Positions 1 to 10,617 of a stretch of DNA of 64,000 nucleotides are shown one piece after another (positions within the stretch are counted from its first letter, which is position 1; each line of letters starts with the position of its first letter). Made by a program: the position numbers and the translations under genes. The DNA is from Przewalskia tangutica (lineage: Eukaryota > Streptophyta > Magnoliopsida > Solanales > Solanaceae), in NCBI GenBank assembly GCA_029844215.1, contig CM056721.1:10428368-10492367 (forward strand). The letters are read 5' to 3'. The notes under the pieces are model-generated. The model ran no database searches and was not told the DNA's origin. It worked only from the letters and a program-made list of their open reading frames with translations.

Positions 1-515
1 CCCAGTTTCCTCTTCATTTGTTCTAGGGTTCCAGCATTCTGATCAATTAATTTGAGTTGTTTTTGGTCTTATAAAAAAATTTAATCAAGTATATTCGAGT
101 AACAAATAATGAGACTAATAATAACATGTAAATATATAATCAATATATTAATCTGGACATTTTTTTTTGTAGATTTAACTTCACATACTATTAAAGGATG
201 TGGTGCAACGGATGAAAATGTTCATTTTTTTAATCAGAAGTCTCAGTTTTGAGTATGAAAAATTTCTTAATAGAGAGCGCTATCCGTGAATGGACCTTAC
301 GCCGTACGAACTTCAATACGAGTATTGAACATCAAATTTGGGGGAAAAACTATACAGTTATGTGAGGTCTTAAATGTGTGAGGCCAAGAGTTAACTTTTC
401 ACCAACAACATACAGTAAATTTCATGAAATCTACATTGAATGCCAAAAAGAAAATTGTCGATCAAATCTAGAAATATGAACATTAGCATTAATTGGGCAA
501 TCTAGCTAGTGCCAC
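1..515. other. Unassigned intergenic sequence
   Basis: AT-rich sequence with no open frame or recognised repeat. Its right end is the upstream region of the plantacyanin pseudogene that starts at 637. Confidence 0.4.
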
Positions 516-522
516 TATAAAA
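516..522 (+). promoter_or_regulatory. TATA box of the plantacyanin pseudogene
   Basis: A TATAAAA motif lies about 115 bp upstream of the ATG at 637, a reasonable distance for a plant core promoter with an 85-nt leader. The assignment rests on motif and position only. Confidence 0.4.
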
Positions 523-636
523 TGCCACAAAGTTGTAACTCAAAGCATTAAGCTAAGTTCAAGTCTTTGAACTACACCTTTTAAAATTCCATTGCCCTTT
601 AAATTATACAATTTTCCATCTAAAGAAGTAGAAAAT

Positions 637-813
637 ATGTCAGGGAAATTAGAGAAGGTTCTGCAATTTTTCTGGTTATATTTATAATGTTGTTTATTAA
701 TGTTCAAATATCTAATGCATCAACTACTTACGATGTTGGAGATGGTAATGGTTGGACATTGGGTGTTAGCAATTGGCCTAATGGCAAGAATTTCACAGCT
801 GGTGCTGTGCTTG
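637..813 (+). pseudogene. Plantacyanin (basic blue protein) first exon, frameshifted
   Basis: The exon encodes a signal peptide followed by a plantacyanin N-terminus (YDVGDGNGWTLGVSNWPNG), which is the copper-protein fold start shared with the array genes (GWGFSMNGWPNG). The ATG at 637 is in the same MSG context as those genes, but the frame breaks in a T-run near 665-672 and resumes in another frame with the hydrophobic core LVIFIMLFINV. The exon ends at 813 with a GTATGA donor, the same intron position as in the array genes. No exon 2 was found downstream before 4418, and a CACTA-like element occupies the intron. It lies on the strand opposite to the array genes and is well diverged from them. 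I infer a dead paralogue. A single-base sequence error could restore exon 1 but not the missing exon 2. Confidence 0.7.
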
Positions 814-834
814 GTATGAAAATAGTACCATTAT

Positions 835-2391
835 TACGTAAGTCGTCTTCGGGTGAAATATCGCCCCCTTAAATCAAAGGGGTGATTTTTAGTCGTCTTA
901 TTACGTCCGTTGTCTTAGATCAAGAAGACGATTTTTTAAGTCGTCCCCTTTGGTTAGGACCAAAGAGGGCGACTAACAGTCACCCTATTTGATGGATCTT
1001 AAAAAGGTGACTGACTGTAGTCGTCCTTTTTTATATGGTTCAAAAAAGAGAAAAAAATAAATGCACCAACCGATTGAACGCTGCGAATCGTGACATCAGA
1101 TTATTCTACCACTAGACCACTAGTTATGCAATATTAATCGCCACAAATACAACCCCCAGCCAAGAATTGAACTTGAGCTTCCTCTGTGGAATTGTGTCAT
1201 TCTACCACTAAATCAGTCATCAATACTTGTTATATTTATGCTGCTCATAATCATAAATCCATTGACCGGTTCTAACAAGATGTCTATTTTTAACAAGATG
1301 CCTTTATTTACACTTATTATTTATAATAGTGCAATATTATTATAAGTCTTTATATAGTAATATTATGTATTGCAATACAATTCGTTGGATATTGTTTTGG
1401 TTGTTCATATTTCAGATAAATTAAAATACGATTTAAAATATCAGATATCCGTAATTTTCGGATAATTTCAGATAGGATTCGGATCCGAATATTTCGGATA
1501 TACAAAAAATCGGATATACGTAATTTTCAGATAATTTCGGATATACAAAAAATAGAATATCCGTAATTTTCAAGTCGCCCTTTTTGCTCTTCACTTTATT
1601 TTTTGATCTTCACTTTACAATATAATTTATAGCTTGTTCCCTCATTTTGTATTTTTACATTACCATATGACTTCTAGCTTGCCATTTTACCTAATGTTCT
1701 TTCTTTTATTATTTATTTTTAATAAAATATAAATAAATATGTATTTTTCAAAGTTTTGAAATTTTAATTTATTTCTAAACTTTTGTTTCACTGCCTATAA
1801 ATGTTTCGATGTTTAAATTTATCTATCATATTTTATTTTAAACAAAATATAAATAGAGATATTAGTAGTATCTTTTAATTTATTTATTTTTAGTGATCTT
1901 TTAATTTGTCAATAGAAAAAACCAAGAGGATCAATTAAAGAGGATTCTTTGGATTCTTATCCGATCCGAAATTATCCGATCCGATTCTTTGCTCGTATTT
2001 TCTTTCTCTACATCGGGTTCCAGTTAATTGGATCCGAAAAGTCCAAAATGAAAACAAAACTAGTAGACTCCTTTTGATTCGGACAAAAAAGGGCGACTTG
2101 GAAAAGTCGCCCCCTTTGGTCCAAATCAAAGGGGCGACTAGAAAAAATCGCTCTTTTTTGTCCTAACCAAAGGGGGCGACTTGAAGTCGCCCTTTTTGGT
2201 GATGACCAAAGGGGCGACTTGAAGTCGCTTTGGTGATGACCAAAAAGGGCGACTTCAAAAAGTCGCCTTCTTTGGTGAAATTAAAAAGGGCGACTGTATG
2301 TTGCCCTTTTTGGTATTAACTAACAGAGAATTTTGAAGTCGCCCTTTTTGGTTTAAAAAAATCGTCTTCTTTGATGCGATTTATTGTAGTG
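835..2391 (+). mobile_element. Non-autonomous CACTA-like DNA transposon, 5' end truncated
   Basis: The right end reads GCGATTTATTGTAGTG, the reverse complement of the CACTACAACAAATCGC terminus seen at 49028 and 39656. Inside, in order, are GGCGAC/GTCGCC subterminal repeats, two tRNA-Gly-like modules in reverse orientation (1062-1221), AT-rich palindromic ATCCGAAATT repeats (about 1440-1570 and 1955-2070) and a second block of GGGCGAC repeats (2085-2365). It aligns along its length to the reverse complement of 38287-39656, but its first 30 or so bases are missing, so no target duplication can be read. No transposase frame is present. It sits in the intron of the plantacyanin pseudogene. Confidence 0.7.
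1062..1221 (-). other. Pair of degenerate tRNA-Gly-like modules inside the CACTA element
   Basis: On the minus strand 1221-1153 and 1129-1062 each carry a tRNA-Gly-like A box (TTTAGTGGTAGAAT and TCTAGTGGTAGAAT). The first also has a recognisable B-box region; in the second it is eroded. Stems do not close, so these are not functional tRNA genes. The better preserved versions are at 39200-39359 and 50662-50823. Confidence 0.55.
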
Positions 2392-3096
2392 TTATTATGT
2401 CCCTTTTTCTCAATATTTTATTTTTTGTTATCAATTTAAGAGAAGAAATTATCAGTTTATAAGTTGTTAAAGGAGTTTTGTTGTCGGAATCCTTTTTATT
2501 TAAAAATAAGTTAAATCGTATAGTCACTTATTTATCAAAACGAGATAGTCAGATCCCGTTTGGACTCGATAAATATTTAAAAAAAAAAATAGAATTTCAA
2601 ACCATTGTTTGGTTATACATTGGAATGATGTTTAATTTGGTTATCGCAAGACTTAAAGTTTGGACGTTTAGTTAAATTTAATTCTTAGTCTGTTGGTATT
2701 AGGAAGATCTCTTCGCATGTTCACTTGAGAAAATAATCATTTTATCTGGAAACAGTATAAATTGATATCGAGAGTAAAATTCTCTTGGATATCTCTAAGA
2801 ACTTTAAACAATTGTAAAGATAATTTATTTAAATATGTAACTCGTATCTATAATTACGAAAGAGATATAAATACTTATTTGTATTAAGTGTTTACATCAA
2901 ATCATGTAATTTAGTATAATTAAGTGAATTAATGAAGTGAGAGTGCAACTTACTTAAACAATATTAAATGTTATAAGTCTATGTGCGAACATATGTCCAC
3001 CATCTATTGGTTTGGTGTGTAGATCTGATGCGGAATGTTCTTATCGATGTCAGTTTGTATACGATTTTTTCGCTTGATTTAATAGCCTTAGGAGTC
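2392..3096. other. Unassigned AT-rich sequence
   Basis: No gene is recognised here. The short open frame at 2478-2675 has no ATG context or family resemblance. Bases 3045-3092 resemble the plantacyanin promoter-distal sequence at about 10485-10525, which ties this stretch to the same ancestral locus. Confidence 0.4.
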
Positions 3097-4228
3097 AGGG
3101 GTATCAAATGGGTGGATTGGGCTAGATTCAGGTAGGTTAAAATAGACTGACTTAATAAACAGACGGGTCAAAAGATACTTGGGCTGAAATTGATTGAATT
3201 AAGATAGGCTAAAAAACGGGTCATAAATCAACTCACTCAATTCTTACTAAATTTTAATTTCTTTGTTTGTTCTTTTATAATTATTAATTACCTAATAATT
3301 TTTTTTTCTTTATTATAACTATATACAACATATCAAATAAAAATATATATTTTAAAATATTTTGACAAAATTTCTATAGGTCAGTTTAGACAACATATCA
3401 TTCAAGTTTTTAGTAGAGATGACAATGAATCCTGGACCCGATCCGGATCCGGTAGATTCAGATACGTTTTATAGGATATGGATATTCAAAGTTTGGGCCC
3501 GACGGATCCGGATCGAACCCGAATCCGTTTATGATGGATCAGATCTGGATCTGGATCTTGTCTTTGAGATCCGTATCCGGTCCAGATTCGACCCGTGAAT
3601 CCGTTTTTTATTAAATTAATTATACATTTATTATTTATACATCATGGCACTGAATCCTTTGTAATTTTAATTTTATTTTATATTCAAAGGGCCGAAGGCC
3701 ATTATTCTTTTAATTGTGACATGTTTTGCGTGTTATTCTTTAATCATTTATGTGGTACTTATGTTTGCTTAGGTATTGAGAGGATTGTTTTTCACTACAG
3801 CAATAGCCAATAGGCATAACAATTGTCAACAATGTCATTTAGTCCTAATTTACGGATGAAATCTCCATGATTCCGTTAAATTAAATTGACTCTTTTTCTA
3901 GAAAATTTGGAATGATTAGAAGGTATAACTTAATAATCAGTCACTTTGATTTGGATCCAGATCTGATCCGTGGATCCGGTGGATTTGGATTTGGATATGA
4001 TTTTATGGACCCTATGGATCTGGATATGGATACATGTATGTAAAATAGATTTGAATCTGAATCTAGTAGGATCCGGTCCAGATCCTACCCGTTGCTATCC
4101 CTAGTTTTTAGATGGTCTAAAATGGGTTGGACTAAAATTAATTGAGCTAATAAATGGAGTGGTCAATAACTGCCCAAATTTAAATCAGATGGGCCAAATT
4201 TTTTCATGGACTAAACTTATCACCCCTA
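3097..4228. mobile_element. hAT-like repeat remnant hosting a nested insertion
   Basis: The ends AGGGGTATCAAATGGG (3097) and TTATCACCCCT (to 4227) form an imperfect inverted pair of the kind seen on non-autonomous hAT elements. No target duplication is evident. A diverged relative of its left part recurs at about 39757-40260. It contains the better defined element at 3414-4103. Confidence 0.4.
3414..4103. mobile_element. Non-autonomous hAT-like element with 8-bp target duplication
   Basis: The 690-bp element starts TAGAGATGACAATG and ends GTTGCTATCCCTA, imperfect inverted termini. It is flanked by perfect 8-bp direct repeats GTTTTTAG (3406-3413 and 4104-4111), the size made by hAT transposases. 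The interior is rich in GGATCCGGATC-like subterminal repeats and codes for nothing. Confidence 0.75.
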
Positions 4229-4418
4229 ATTATCTTGACCCACGACATCAATCAAGATAAACATGTGTGACAGATTCATATTTCATTTGCTGGAAAATAT
4301 CAATAGGACGCTCAGATAAATTTGATGAGACATCAATTTGATTAAGAATGTTGTATTACTCGACATGGACAAGAGTTTGAGCTTTTATAAAATAAGATGT
4401 AGACATTAGGCTTGATAT

Positions 4419-4606
4419 TGATAGAATTCATGAAAGTCTTTTATTCATAGCATGAATTTCTATAAAATAATAACAAGATAATAGAATAATACTATTCTTG
4501 AAAGTTAAAAGTGCAAGTAAAAGAAAAGCAAGTAAAACCCTTTATATAGAGTCTATTACATGAGATACAAATGTGTATTTCCAATGTGGAAAAGAGAATG
4601 TTAATA
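4419..4606 (-). repeat. 3' LTR of the copia element
   Basis: It begins TGATAGAATTCATG and ends GAATGTTAATA, matching 7687-7875. On its right is the purine-rich tract (reverse complement of TATCCCCTCTCAAACTC, 4605-4621). Confidence 0.85.
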
Positions 4607-5260
4607 TCCCCTCTCAAACTCGCGATGGTGTAGACAGAAGTATCGAGAGTTTGCCAAAAAAAGAACTGGTGACGCTTTAAGGTATGCGCCTTTGTGAAGA
4701 AATCTGCAAGTTGTATCGAAGATGAGACAAATGGCAAGAATAGAGTGTCCTTTTCTGAAATAGGCGTAGAAGGGGGCTGAGTATCAATGTCATGGGACAT
4801 CCCAGAAGACTGAGAATGTACAGATGATATAGATGTAGAATCAGATGGACAATCAACATCACAGAGATCAATATCAATAAGGTCAGATTTTGTCATGTCA
4901 TGTGAGGTAGGTGGGATGGAAAAAAAGGAACATGCTCAATAAACGAAACATTACGAGACACATACAATTTTCCAGAGATTGGATCATGACAACGATAACA
5001 TTTTTGCCCAACCCCATATCCAAAAAAAAAACACAAATGACGACACGAGAAGATAACTTAGTACGCTCTACATGTGGACGTAGAACAAAACATGTAGAAC
5101 CAAAAACTCTCAAATGGAAATATAGTGGAGTGTGAACAAATAGTCTAGCATACGGAGAAATCCCAAAATTATGAGAGGTAGGGATTCTATTAATAAGATA
5201 AACAGATGTAAGGACATCTTCTCCCCAAAATTCACTAGGTACACTAGCGGACAAAAGCAT
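4492..5260 (-). pseudogene. Copia pol remnant: integrase C-terminal part and RNase H tail
   Basis: On the minus strand 5260-4898 reads SEFWGEDVLTSVYLINRIPT, the conserved late-integrase segment of copia polyproteins, followed by HLRVFGSTCFV. After a frame break, 4896-4607 ends in QLADFFTKAHTL, the C-terminal end of copia RNase H (usual form ADIFTKA). Everything between, including all of the reverse transcriptase, is missing. This is a deletion relic with no expected activity. Confidence 0.75.
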
Positions 5261-5633
5261 AGATCTAGCAGTCTCAACAATATGCTTATGCTTTCTCTCG
5301 GCTATCCCATTTTGTTGTGGTGTATCAGTACAAGAAGACTGATTTATTGTACCATCAACTTTGAAAATACCAAAAAGATATCCACTAGTATATTCACCTC
5401 CTAAATCAGCATGACAACAATAGGGCAGAGAAGGTTAAAGTAAAGTAAAGTAAAGAGAACATGACAAAATACTATGGATAAACATTAATGGAGGAATTTT
5501 AACGGTAAATGCACCAAATTAGTACGACAATCGGAGTATAAGAAACAACAGATAGTAACAGGAAATCGAGGGACAAGACCCTACATGTAACACTACGCTA
5601 GTATGGAAGGATACACGAGACACATACTACTAC

Positions 5634-5942
5634 CTAACCTTTTACCTTAATTCGCGTCATCCACAACCTCCTATCTAAAGTCATGTCCTCGGTAAGTTGC
5701 AATTGTGCCATGTACTGATGATACAATCCATTAGTTTTCTTGTACTGATACACCACAACAAAATCAGCCCGAAAACATTTAATAATGGCAGAGTGTTGAG
5801 TTTTCATATAGGCTTGAAACTCAACATAAGTATGAACAAAATCAGAATGTTTTTTCAACAAATAAATCCAACAATAACTAGTATAATCATCAATAAAGGA
5901 AACATAATATCTGGTAGTATATATTATGTTTGGGGCCAGCAC
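5634..5942 (-). pseudogene. Copia integrase core fragment
   Basis: The reading YYVSFIDDYTSYCWIYLLKK is the start of the copia integrase catalytic core, with the first catalytic aspartate in FIDDYT. The frame degrades after KCFRADF, where the second catalytic motif RSDNG(G)EF would be expected, so the catalytic triad is incomplete. Confidence 0.75.
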
Positions 5943-6972
5943 CTATCCCTACTAAGGGAGGCTCCAGATGTAAACTGGGTGCAGAAGAAGTAGAAGTACT
6001 AAGATTAAAAGGCAAAGCAGGAAATTTTCCAAGTTTACATCCACTACAATCAGAAATATTATCGGATTGTAAATCACCAAGAACACCAGTACTATACATA
6101 AAATGCAGATGAGAGCCTGATACATGACCAAGTCTAGAGTTCCACAAATAAAACTTTGAAAAGAAAGTTAAATGAAAAGAAGACAAATTAACAGGCATAG
6201 ATGTTGCATGAGTAGGAAGATGCAGCTCATCCAAAACATAGAGATCTCTCCCTTTTCTACGTCCTGTCTCAATCACTCTCTTGAATTTTAGATTCTGCAC
6301 ATAACAAGAATTAGGGGAAAGTCTAATAAAACATCCAGAGTCACATATTTGACCAACAGAAGCAAGATTCATATGTAATTTTAGAATGTAATAAATAGCA
6401 GGTAATGATATAATAGATCTATGAATGGTAACAATGCCTGTCAATGACATATTTGTGTCATCAACAGTCACATAGAAGTGAAATGGGGGGGGGTAAGAAG
6501 ACATAGATACAAAGACAGAAGAATCAGGAGACATGTGATTTCCAACTTCAGAGTCCAAGATCCAAGAAGACGAAATGATACCTGAACCAATAGATGGTGA
6601 TAAGCCGGAAAGAGTAGAAAGAGCATAAGACTGAGAATTCTTTTGAAATTGTTGGAAGACGAGGAACTTCTGAAATTTATCAGCTCCATGGTCAGTACTA
6701 TGACTCACAGAGGCTCCTAAAGCTGGGTGATCAAGAGAGGGCACAAAGGCAGCCTGAGCCTTATGTACCTCTTTTAGAGTCTTCAAACATGTTTCTTCAG
6801 CCATAAGTTCATTTACCACATCTTCAACAGATGGTAAGGGTTTGCGGTGCAACAAGCCTGAACGACAATTCTCAAATTCTGACCGAAGACCCATCAATAG
6901 CTGAACAAGACGATCTTCATCTCTGCATTTAATATAAGCATCGCATGCTTGCAATTCTGTAGATTCCGTCAT
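5890..6972 (-). pseudogene. Copia gag C-terminus, protease and pre-integrase region
   Basis: A single 360-codon frame. Residues 1-75 are the end of a UBN2-type gag (LVQLLMGLRSEFENCRSGLL, then PSVEDVVNELMAEETCLK). At about residue 138 comes the protease WILDSEVGNHMSPD, in which the catalytic DSG triplet has become DSE, so the protease should be dead. The zinc-binding pre-integrase motif follows (LWNSRLGHVS with CSGCKLGK at about 315). No CCHC zinc knuckle is seen between gag and protease. It is out of frame with the gag start upstream (7368-7015). Confidence 0.8.
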
Positions 6973-7014
6973 AGCTAACTGATCCTACAAAGTGGTCATT
7001 GCACATAAATAATC

Positions 7015-7368
7015 TTAAATTCCCAAATCATTTTGTACTAGTGCACGAATTTCAGATTGTAACTGATATTTAACAGCAAAATTATTATGCACAAATAATC
7101 TTGACAGATAGTCCCAAATCTCTTTAGCCAATTGAACATCAATTCTTTGTTCAACAGAGTTATTAATCCAAGTAATAATCTTTGAATTATTGGTCTCCCA
7201 AGTCCTAAATAATTCATCTCCAACTTTAGGACATTTGACTTTTCCAGACATATAATCCCAAAGTCCCTTTTCCTTCAAAAAATTTACCATGACATAACTC
7301 CAACAGGAATAATTTTTTCCATCTAACTGAACACCAACAGATTGCAAATAATCATCACCTCCAGCCAT
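7015..7368 (-). pseudogene. Copia gag N-terminal fragment
   Basis: From the ATG at 7368 the protein starts MAGGDDYLQSVGVQLDGKNY and continues with WSYVMVNFLKEKGLWDYMSG, typical of the copia gag N-terminal domain. It stops after VQNDLGI at 7015 and the gag resumes in the next frame at 6972. The longer frame extending upstream to 7524 is leader sequence, because array copies share the ATG at this point and not the extension. Confidence 0.75.
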
Positions 7369-7674
7369 TATGAATTTTAAACAGAAAAATCTCAAAAAAC
7401 AAGCAACAATCCCAAATAACAAACAACAAAATAATAAGGGGCAGATCTCACCAATCAGATGCGGAAGCGAAGAAGACGAAACCCAGATGTGGAAGCCAAG
7501 ATTAGAACGAGCACGAGCAGCCAAAACAAGTCAAAACGAGCATGAGCTTTCAAAACAAGCCAAGAACAAGCCAATTTTTTAACTTATAACAGAGGTAAGC
7601 TGCATGCGAATCTCCAACTAACTCACCGCGAAGTTGAATCCGCGATCGAGCTAAAAATATTAACTTGCGCTCTT

Positions 7675-7686
7675 GGCTCGATACCA
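7675..7686 (-). other. Primer-binding site of the copia element
   Basis: Directly inside the 5' LTR the minus strand reads TGGTATCGAGCC, close to the usual TGGTATCAGAGC complementary to the 3' end of initiator tRNA-Met. Confidence 0.8.
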
Positions 7687-7875
7687 TGATAGAATTCATG
7701 AAAGTCTTTTATTTATAACATGAATTCTTACAAAGCAATAACAAGATAATAGAATAATACTATTCTTGAGAGCTAAAAGTGCAAGTAAAACCTTTTCTAT
7801 AGGGTACATTACATGAGATACAAATGTGTTTTTTCAATGTGGGACAAAAGCAATGTGGGAAAGAGAATGTTAATA
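7687..7875 (-). repeat. 5' LTR of the copia element; first LTR of the array
   Basis: 189 bp, TGATAGAATTC to GTTAATA. Related LTRs open every array unit at 11793, 15011, 18242, 22380, 25608, 28847, 32985 and 36216. Confidence 0.85.
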
Positions 7876-7959
7876 GATCTAACTGATCATTCAATTTTAT
7901 AGCATAATTTTTTTAAAGATAGAGTGGCTGATGATCGCAATGAAATAATAGGAGCTATG

Positions 7960-9192
7960 TGATAAGTGGTGAATTACTATTTTTACTACATCTTTTTAGT
8001 TCAAAAGTGATCAATTAAGCTAGAATGCTAATGAAACATGCTTGATTTCAAGAGATTGAAGTAATCCAATTAACTTGTTCAAATTAGGTGATTAGAGTGA
8101 AGATCCAAGCTAATTGTGAAAGATGGAGGAAAGTGCCAGACATACGAGTTTGTTGTGGACCACAATGCTCTGATTATGGAGCACAATCACAATTGGTGTC
8201 ACAATGTGATCCATCTGCTAGTCCGCAATGGAAAAGTTCAGATCGTAGTCTTGTCGATTGCTAGCACAATCACCCGATTCTTTGAGCACAATGCATTTCA
8301 AGGCTCAATTTTGACATTTTACTAGCGACTTTAAAAAGAATTTTAGGGCTTATTTATCATTTCTACGCACCAACATCTCCTGGATTTCTTAGCACTTTGG
8401 GGCCATTTTTAAGCCTTTCTCGGGAGAAGACACTTAAAGTTTGAAATTTCTTTCTAATTTTTATTATGTCTATGCTTTCTAATTTAGTTTTCAATGTAGT
8501 TTTCATTTTCATGAGTAGTTAATCTTTTCATCTAGGATTGTAGTTCAATCCTAGCGTGTTATTTATTTAGCCATTTTCATACTTGAATGTGAATGTAGTG
8601 ATTGCAAACATTAATTTATTTCCTATTTAAATTATTTTTTGCTCGATAATGAAGAATTAGATTTGGATAATTTGACTAACAAAGTATTAGGCTAATTGAG
8701 AAGTCGATTAAGCTTAATAATGAGGTTTGAGCTAGAGATAGGAATTACCTCTGTTGGGCTCATAATCAATTGCTTGTATTTGTTGTCCTATTTGACTTGA
8801 GAAAGCTAATTTGGACTAAGTTCCTCATTAATCGAGATATATTGAGTAAATGATTTAGAATTGGGAGTCATAATCAATCCCCGCATTAGCAAGCTTATTA
8901 GGTATTACCCATTAAATTAGTATCTAGGTAGAAACTACAATGCTAGGCCTTTATCATTTAAACCATAACTGTCCCTTACAATTTCTTAGTTAATTGTTGA
9001 TTTTAATTCGTAGTATAAAATAAAAAAACATTTTTTTATTCGGGTAAAAGTTAGTTATTTGATTGACATAAACAAATACATCATTCATAAGACATTCAAA
9101 ATTTTCAGTGAGATTCGATCTCAATTCGTTTGGGTTTTATATTTGATCGCGGCCGCTTGCACCATAATTGAGGTGTAATTTGAGCGTTATCA
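7960..9192. mobile_element. Gypsy-like solo LTR, copy 1
   Basis: 1233 bp with short inverted termini TGATAA and TTATCA. The flanks CTATG (7955-7959) and CTGTG (9193-9197) fit a 5-bp target duplication with one mismatch. It lies between the copia LTR and plantacyanin exon 2 and was copied with every array unit. No internal region, primer site or polypurine tract is attached. The short frame on the plus strand that recurs in these copies is rich in CACAAT-type repeats and is not considered a gene. Family assignment to Ty3/gypsy is by general LTR appearance only. Confidence 0.65.
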
Positions 9193-9499
9193 CTGTGCGA
9201 GAAAAAGAAAGTTGTAATTTTTCAAAATTAATTGGAAATTTAAGGGAAAGGGACAAAAATGAGGTGTCAAAAGAACTCATTCGGATATCTAATTTCATTC
9301 GCATGTTAATTAACAAAACTACTTTTACTCAAAATAATTATGCTAGTTTTTTCCATTCAAGTACTCAACAAAAGAACACATCAATATAGACCAAGAAATA
9401 AAATATTACATATCATTGGTACATCAAAGTACACCTATTTTTTTTTTAGAATGAAATAGAACACAAAATTTTGATAACTGTAGCTAGAATTGAAATAAA

Positions 9500-10109
9500 T
9501 TAATTAGCGGTAACAATAGCCTTTATACCATTAGAACAATGTGCTCCGATGGTACAAATGAAATAGGATGTTCCTTGTTCAAGTGTTACTTTATCGTCTC
9601 CTGAACTGAAAACTTGTCCTCCAGCACCATTACAAGAGTCATATCCTGCCTTGCTCACTTTCACCACATTGTGCATTCCAACTGGGTATTTAAATTCTAT
9701 ATTTTAAGAAAAACAAATGCACACATTAGTTTTTGTCATCACCTCATGTAAACTCAACAGTCATAATTAAACGTTCTTGTTCTTTTCCTTATTATGTTAA
9801 TCTAACATGTCAATATTAATTTGACGAAACTAACCCTACAAATATATCATTAAGAGATAAAAGTAAATAACGAAAATGACGTGAATAGTTGCACTTTTTA
9901 TTATTATTTGAATCAAAATTTATTTATCAATTCTTACCAATGATATCGCCAGTCTTGAAAGTTTGACCATTAGGCCAGCCATTCATGCTGAAACCCCAAC
10001 CGTTAGCTCCACCAGCAGAAAAAGTATCTGCATTTGAAATGTTGGTTTGAAGTAAGATGCATACCATCACAGCTAGGGCAATAATTGTGACTTTGTTTCC
10101 TCCTGACAT
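9500..10109 (-). CDS. Plantacyanin (basic blue protein), array gene 1
   Basis: A two-exon phytocyanin gene: exon 1 10109-9938, intron with GTAAGA donor and ATATAG acceptor, exon 2 9696-9500; 122 residues. Residues 1-27 are a signal peptide (hydrophobic ALAVMVCILL), so the protein is secreted to the apoplast or cell wall. The mature 95 residues match the length of cucumber basic protein. The type-1 copper ligands His66 (GMHNVV), Cys105 (SYFICT) and His110 (GAHCSNG) are present, and Cys79 and Cys111 can form the family disulfide. The axial methionine expected in the usual GMK is isoleucine here (NGIK, residue 115). Plantacyanins are small copper proteins linked to pollen-pistil interaction and cell-wall redox; the role here is inferred from family. 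No GPI-anchor tail is visible. Exons are identical in genes 2 and 3. Confidence 0.88.
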
Positions 10110-10202
10110 TTTGAGAATGGATATTAACTAGATATGCAAAAGGGATTAGAATGAAGCTAAGGCTCTCAGTATTGTTGCGTCACTTGAGTAAGAACTTGGG
10201 CC

Positions 10203-10211
10203 ATTATATAG
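10203..10211 (-). promoter_or_regulatory. TATA box of array gene 1
   Basis: The minus strand reads CTATATAAT about 95 bp upstream of the ATG, predicting a leader of about 65 nt. The same motif and spacing occur at the other three first exons. Confidence 0.6.
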
Positions 10212-10523
10212 GGAACTTTATTGTACCATTGAAATCACTATTAATCTTCCAAAATCATATTCTTGGAACTCATTAATATGCTACAAAGAAAAGGGAAAAA
10301 ATTGATACTATTTCTAAAAAAGCAAAAGTGACTAAACTTAGTGAGGAAAATTATTTTACAAAAGAAAAGGGAAAATGTTGAGATGGTTTCCAAAGATGCA
10401 AAATTGACAAAGATATCATTTGCATTTTACCTAAATGCAAATCCTTAACTATTAAAGTGACAGAGAATTGATTAATGTTGACCGACGTCACTTTGTATAC
10501 AAATTTTTCTGCTTGATTTGAAT

Positions 10524-10617
10524 GAGCCTTGAAGTAACTGGTAAAGTTGTGTCATGTGACCAGGGTTCAAGCCGTGAAAATAATCTCTCTGCAGAATGTG
10601 AGGTAAGATCACAGACA
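10524..10617 (+). mobile_element. Au/TS-type SINE, 5' half
   Basis: The sequence AACTGGTAAAGTTG followed by GGGTTCAAGCCGTG carries the A- and B-box regions of the tRNA-derived SINE head and continues to CTGCAGAATGTGAGGTAAG. It is cut at the CACTA terminus. The matching 3' half is at 39657-39740. Confidence 0.7.

Larger units (their letters stand above)
4419..7875 (-). mobile_element. Ty1/copia retrotransposon, internally deleted
   Basis: A 3.46-kb element on the minus strand has two LTRs of 188-189 bp, a primer-binding site next to the right (5') LTR, a purine-rich tract next to the left (3') LTR, and pieces of gag, protease, pre-integrase and integrase in copia order. The reverse transcriptase is deleted and only the last residues of RNase H remain, so it cannot move by itself. 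Flanking 5-mers GATAT (4414-4418) and GATCT (7876-7880) are a probable one-mismatch target duplication. Its 5' part (gag start, leader, 5' LTR) is the sequence repeated in every array unit to the right, so this copy is the most complete version of the module. Confidence 0.85.

Noticed and set aside
8116..8325. Conserved open frame of 61-112 codons (CGPQCSDCGAQSQLVSQC) recurring in the array
   Set aside because: It lies inside the gypsy-like solo LTR, is built from CACAAT/GGAGCAC repeats, changes frame between copies and has no family resemblance.
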